Assembly: GCA_030637205.1 (NCBI GenBank)
Contig: DAOVVL010000077.1
Span: 1-7,873, forward strand
DNA: 7,873 nucleotides
Direction of reading: 5' to 3'
Origin: Thalassospiraceae bacterium
Lineage (GTDB): Bacteria; Pseudomonadota; Alphaproteobacteria; Rhodospirillales; Magnetovibrionaceae
Positions 6,285-7,873 of the stretch are shown piece by piece (the first letter of the stretch is position 1; every line of letters begins with the position of its first letter). The position numbers were made by a program, and so were the translations under genes. The notes under the pieces were generated by a model. It was given only the letters and a program-made list of their open reading frames with translations. It was not told the origin of the DNA and searched no databases.

Positions 6285-6312
6285 TATATATAGACTTATC
6301 CGGAAAAGTCAA
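6285..6312 (-). promoter_or_regulatory. Housekeeping-type promoter of csp
   Basis: On the minus strand TTGACT (6312-6307) and TATATA (6290-6285) are separated by 16 bp. The -35 matches five of six consensus bases, and the -10 differs at one or two positions depending on alignment. The spacing is within the normal range. The -10 repeats as TATATATA, so the exact register may shift by 2 bp. Transcription would start near 6278. Confidence 0.6.
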
Positions 6313-6592
6313 TGGCGCGCGCTGATATCGGGATAAAACCGCCCCGCCCATAGCTTCCCTGTTTGGGTGCGCAAGGTCATAATAATCAATTAGAACAAGA
6401 TGCTACCATCAAGTTTGGGCTCATGGCCCCAACTTTATCTAGATTTTGCAGGAAGAACCCGAAGACAGCTTCTGGCTATAAGCAGCCTCCCAGTACGAAG
6501 CAGAAGGACGGCTACTTTGGAGTGAAAAGGCGACACACAGGGTGTTTGTGCGCCCGATCAGGAAATCTTGACCAACGTCAAAGCGCGGCGGC
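6313..6592. other. Stretch without a supported gene
   Basis: About 280 bp with no ATG-started ORF that has a ribosome site. A TTG-opened frame (6363-6596, plus) encodes a low-quality sequence rich in Lys, Ser, Gln and Cys and is most likely chance. Weak hairpin potential exists around 6414-6433 (TTGGGC / GCCCCAA). Toward its right end TTGACC (6568-6573) may be the -35 of the candidate small RNA. I see nothing else. Confidence 0.5.
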
Positions 6593-6599
6593 TTAGATT

Positions 6600-6730
6600 G
6601 TGCTCATATTTACGGGTCGGAGGTTCCCATCCTCCCACTGCGCTTCAAGCCTCTCCCCCCCCCGCTTCAAGCGCACCTCCGGCGACACTTACCGATTAGA
6701 CTAACCGGCCCTCTGCGGGCCGGTTTTTTT
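6600..6730 (+). ncRNA. Candidate small RNA with anti-Shine-Dalgarno motifs
   Basis: A strong intrinsic terminator closes a structured plus-strand segment with no ORF. Upstream, GCGCTTCAAGC (6640-6650) and GCTTCAAGCGC (6664-6674) pair as an 11-bp stem with one C-C mismatch. The stem presents a 13-nt loop with nine C in a row (6655-6663). CGGAGGT (6618-6624) can pair with ACCTCCG (6675-6681) to lengthen it. That would leave a bulge containing ATCCTCCCA (6629-6637), a mimic of the 16S anti-SD sequence. Alphaproteobacterial sRNAs with CCUCCUCCC-type loops (the 'cuckoo'/CcsR group) have this general design. The 5' end is not fixed: TTGACC at 6568-6573 is a plausible -35, but the -10 (TTAGAT, 6593-6598) is poor and 19 bp away. 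The alternative is a terminator for an unseen transcript. Confidence 0.45.
6703..6730 (+). terminator. Strong intrinsic terminator
   Basis: AACCGGCCC (6703-6711) and GGGCCGGTT (6717-6725) form a perfect 9-bp stem with a 5-nt loop, followed by T to 6730 (seven T in a row from 6724). The T-run is only on the plus strand, so it ends plus-strand transcription. The only plus-strand candidate upstream is the small RNA. A weaker effect on the opposite strand is possible for transcripts of the MBL gene. Confidence 0.9.
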
Positions 6731-6758
6731 CTGCCTGTTAGCGGTCCCCGTAGCCTGA

Positions 6759-6780
6759 AGCCACAGGTCCGCTTGTGGCT
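6759..6780. repeat. Inverted repeat AGCCACA / TGTGGCT
   Basis: A perfect 7-bp inverted repeat (6759-6765 and 6774-6780) with an 8-nt loop lies between the plus-strand terminator and the end of the MBL gene. The loop GGTCCGCT contains GTCCGCTT when read into the right arm, a string also in copy B below. Both may be parts of one dispersed palindromic unit. No T-run follows. Confidence 0.45.
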
Positions 6781-6809
6781 ATTAGCTGACGTTTCAGGAA
6801 GGGCTCCGT

Positions 6810-6839
6810 AACGTCCGCTTATGACCCTGAACGGACGTT
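6810..6839. repeat. Copy B of the dispersed element, palindromic ends
   Basis: AACGTCCG (6810-6817) and CGGACGTT (6832-6839) are a perfect 8-bp inverted repeat around a 14-nt centre that includes ATGACCC. The segment GCTTATGACCC-N4-CGG (6817-6834) matches copy A at 4800-4817. It begins 22 bp after the stop of the MBL gene and may serve as its transcript-end hairpin, although no T-run is present on the minus strand. Confidence 0.5.
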
Positions 6840-6861
6840 TGGCATTAAGGTTTTACCGTGT

Positions 6862-7836
6862 TCAAAATCTATGGGACTGTCCAACCGCTGACATCACCAC
6901 GACCTCTTCGCCAAAAGTTTCAACCAGTTTGTGGATGGCCCTCCAGCCGGTACAATGTCCGGGAACGATTAATTTTAAATTGAAGTCTTTCATGTCTTTA
7001 ATTGTTTCTGGAATAATCGCTTCGCACGCCGCCCCGGATAAGTGAAAACCACCCATCACAGCATACAGAGGAATTGGGTCGAAGACCTCACGCGCATTCT
7101 TCAGCACGTTAATTACACCAGCATGGGAACAAGCGGTAAACACGACGATTCCCTTATTTTTAATGTGCACGGCTGTATAACGCTCATCCATAATTAGCGG
7201 ATCGGGTTCCCACCCGTTGCCTATATCCTTCACATGAGGAGGAAGCCCGACCTCGTAAGGTGTCACCCGTGGAATTTCGCCGCTAATGTAGAAGGTGTCC
7301 CCTAGAAGAGTGTGCTCTTCTGTCCTAGAGACGATATCGGCACCAAGCTCTTCAAGTTCGCTTTTGTCAGGCAACTCTTCGAACGGTATAATTCGGCCAT
7401 CGGGAAGTTTCATTCCGCGCAGAACGAACATGTCATCATTTACGTGCACAGGGATTTTTTCGCCGCTCTTGGCTTCGTTGATCAGCCGAAGAGCAGAAGT
7501 CATTCCGCCAACGTGGTCCCAGTGACCATGAGAAAACATCGCGGCATCAATTTTTGAAAAATCAATCCCCAGTCGATTGCCATTACGTTCTACGGTTTTC
7601 CCTTCCGGTCCGGAATCAAACAGCAATGTATGACTATCTGCTCCATGGTTCGCCGTTATCACGAGTGAAAGCCCCCAATGGGCACAGCACAGGCATTTCC
7701 CGGAAAGTTCTGTTGCGCCTGCTTTTAGTATATTTGGGACGTGGCCAGTAACGGAATCAGGGGCCGTAGAGAGTATATCCATAATGTTATCGACCAGGAC
7801 ATTTACATCACATTGATCAATCGGTTTTAACATCAT
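6862..7836 (-). CDS. MBL-fold metallo-hydrolase, COG1237 type
   Basis: This complete 324-aa soluble enzyme has the metallo-beta-lactamase fold. Metal ligands are visible in order: SHGHWDHVGG (His103, His105, Asp107, His108), TACSHAG (His238), GGFHLSG (His265) and PGHCTG (His294). The TACSHAG, GGFHLSG and PGHCTG blocks and the VGxxxRF end are typical of COG1237. That group includes the archaeal enzyme making a dihydropterin-ribofuranosylaminobenzene phosphate (methanopterin pathway), but bacterial members are mostly of unknown substrate. A cysteine cluster KCLCCAHWG (about 47-55) replaces the usual sequence before the second strand. I start at ATG 7836, with GGAGG (7848-7844) 7 nt upstream; TTG 7839 and ATG 7833 are also in frame. 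Length is close to the family's normal size. The promoter is beyond the right edge. No partner gene is visible. Confidence 0.88.
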   Translation of the reverse strand: MMLKPIDQCDVNVLVDNIMDILSTAPDSVTGHVPNILKAGATELSGKCLCCAHWGLSLVITANHGADSHTLLFDSGPEGKTVERNGNRLGIDFSKIDAAMFSHGHWDHVGGMTSALRLINEAKSGEKIPVHVNDDMFVLRGMKLPDGRIIPFEELPDKSELEELGADIVSRTEEHTLLGDTFYISGEIPRVTPYEVGLPPHVKDIGNGWEPDPLIMDERYTAVHIKNKGIVVFTACSHAGVINVLKNAREVFDPIPLYAVMGGFHLSGAACEAIIPETIKDMKDFNLKLIVPGHCTGWRAIHKLVETFGEEVVVMSAVGQSHRF

Positions 7837-7873
7837 CAATCACCCTCCAATTTGTTAAATTTATAACCGGCTA

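Noticed and set aside
6363..6596. 77-codon plus-strand ORF
   Set aside because: It opens with TTG, has no ribosome site, and has low-complexity polar composition with no recognisable fold.
6612..6645. tRNA-like T-arm: GGAGG-TTCCCAT-CCTCC preceded by GGTC, followed by CACTGCG
   Set aside because: The T-loop lacks the conserved TTCGA pattern, no matching 5' acceptor strand (CGCAGTG) or anticodon arm exists upstream, and there is no CCA. At most a chance look-alike; the same bases fit better into the sRNA fold.

Overview
The window looks like chromosomal DNA of an alphaproteobacterium, probably of the Rhodospirillales type. This is inferred from protein character and promoter style (TTGAC-type -35 boxes, moderate GC), not from any marker gene. 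Nothing resembles an intact transposon, prophage, CRISPR array or rRNA/tRNA gene. The genes fall into short, tightly packed units.

Region 1 (1-3449) is a signalling and periplasmic module. A membrane sensor histidine kinase (large extracytoplasmic domain, HAMP, PAS, HisKA, HATPase) is followed 4 bp later by the start of a response regulator that runs off the left edge. Divergent from the kinase is an exported protein with a cupredoxin-type copper site fused to a carboxypeptidase-regulatory-like beta domain. Convergent with that gene is an unrecognised secreted protein of 174 aa (3470-3994).

Region 2 (4154-4711) is a stand-alone DUF2478-type gene. This cytoplasmic family is often found near molybdenum genes, but no molybdenum gene is visible here.

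Region 3 (4901-6312, all minus strand) is the most unusual part. A cold-shock-domain gene, with a recognisable promoter and a leader of about 145 nt, is followed by a run of very small genes. They encode 55 aa, 50 aa, a possible 28-42 codon ORF, 59 aa and 76 aa. Spacings are 68, 28, 21, 14 and 30 nt, and the four clear genes have purine-rich ribosome sites (weakest for the 76-aa gene). The two proteins nearest csp are highly charged helices of the sort that often bind nucleic acid. Most of these genes are short enough to be missed by automatic annotation.

Region 4 (6313-6861) has no protein gene I can support. On the plus strand it ends in a strong intrinsic terminator. Just upstream is a structured, C-rich segment that looks like a small regulatory RNA with exposed anti-Shine-Dalgarno motifs. 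Two diverged copies of a short palindromic dispersed element lie at 4765-4830 and 6810-6839.

Region 5 (6862-7836, minus) is a complete MBL-fold metallo-hydrolase of the COG1237 type. Its ribosome site is inside the window and its promoter is outside.
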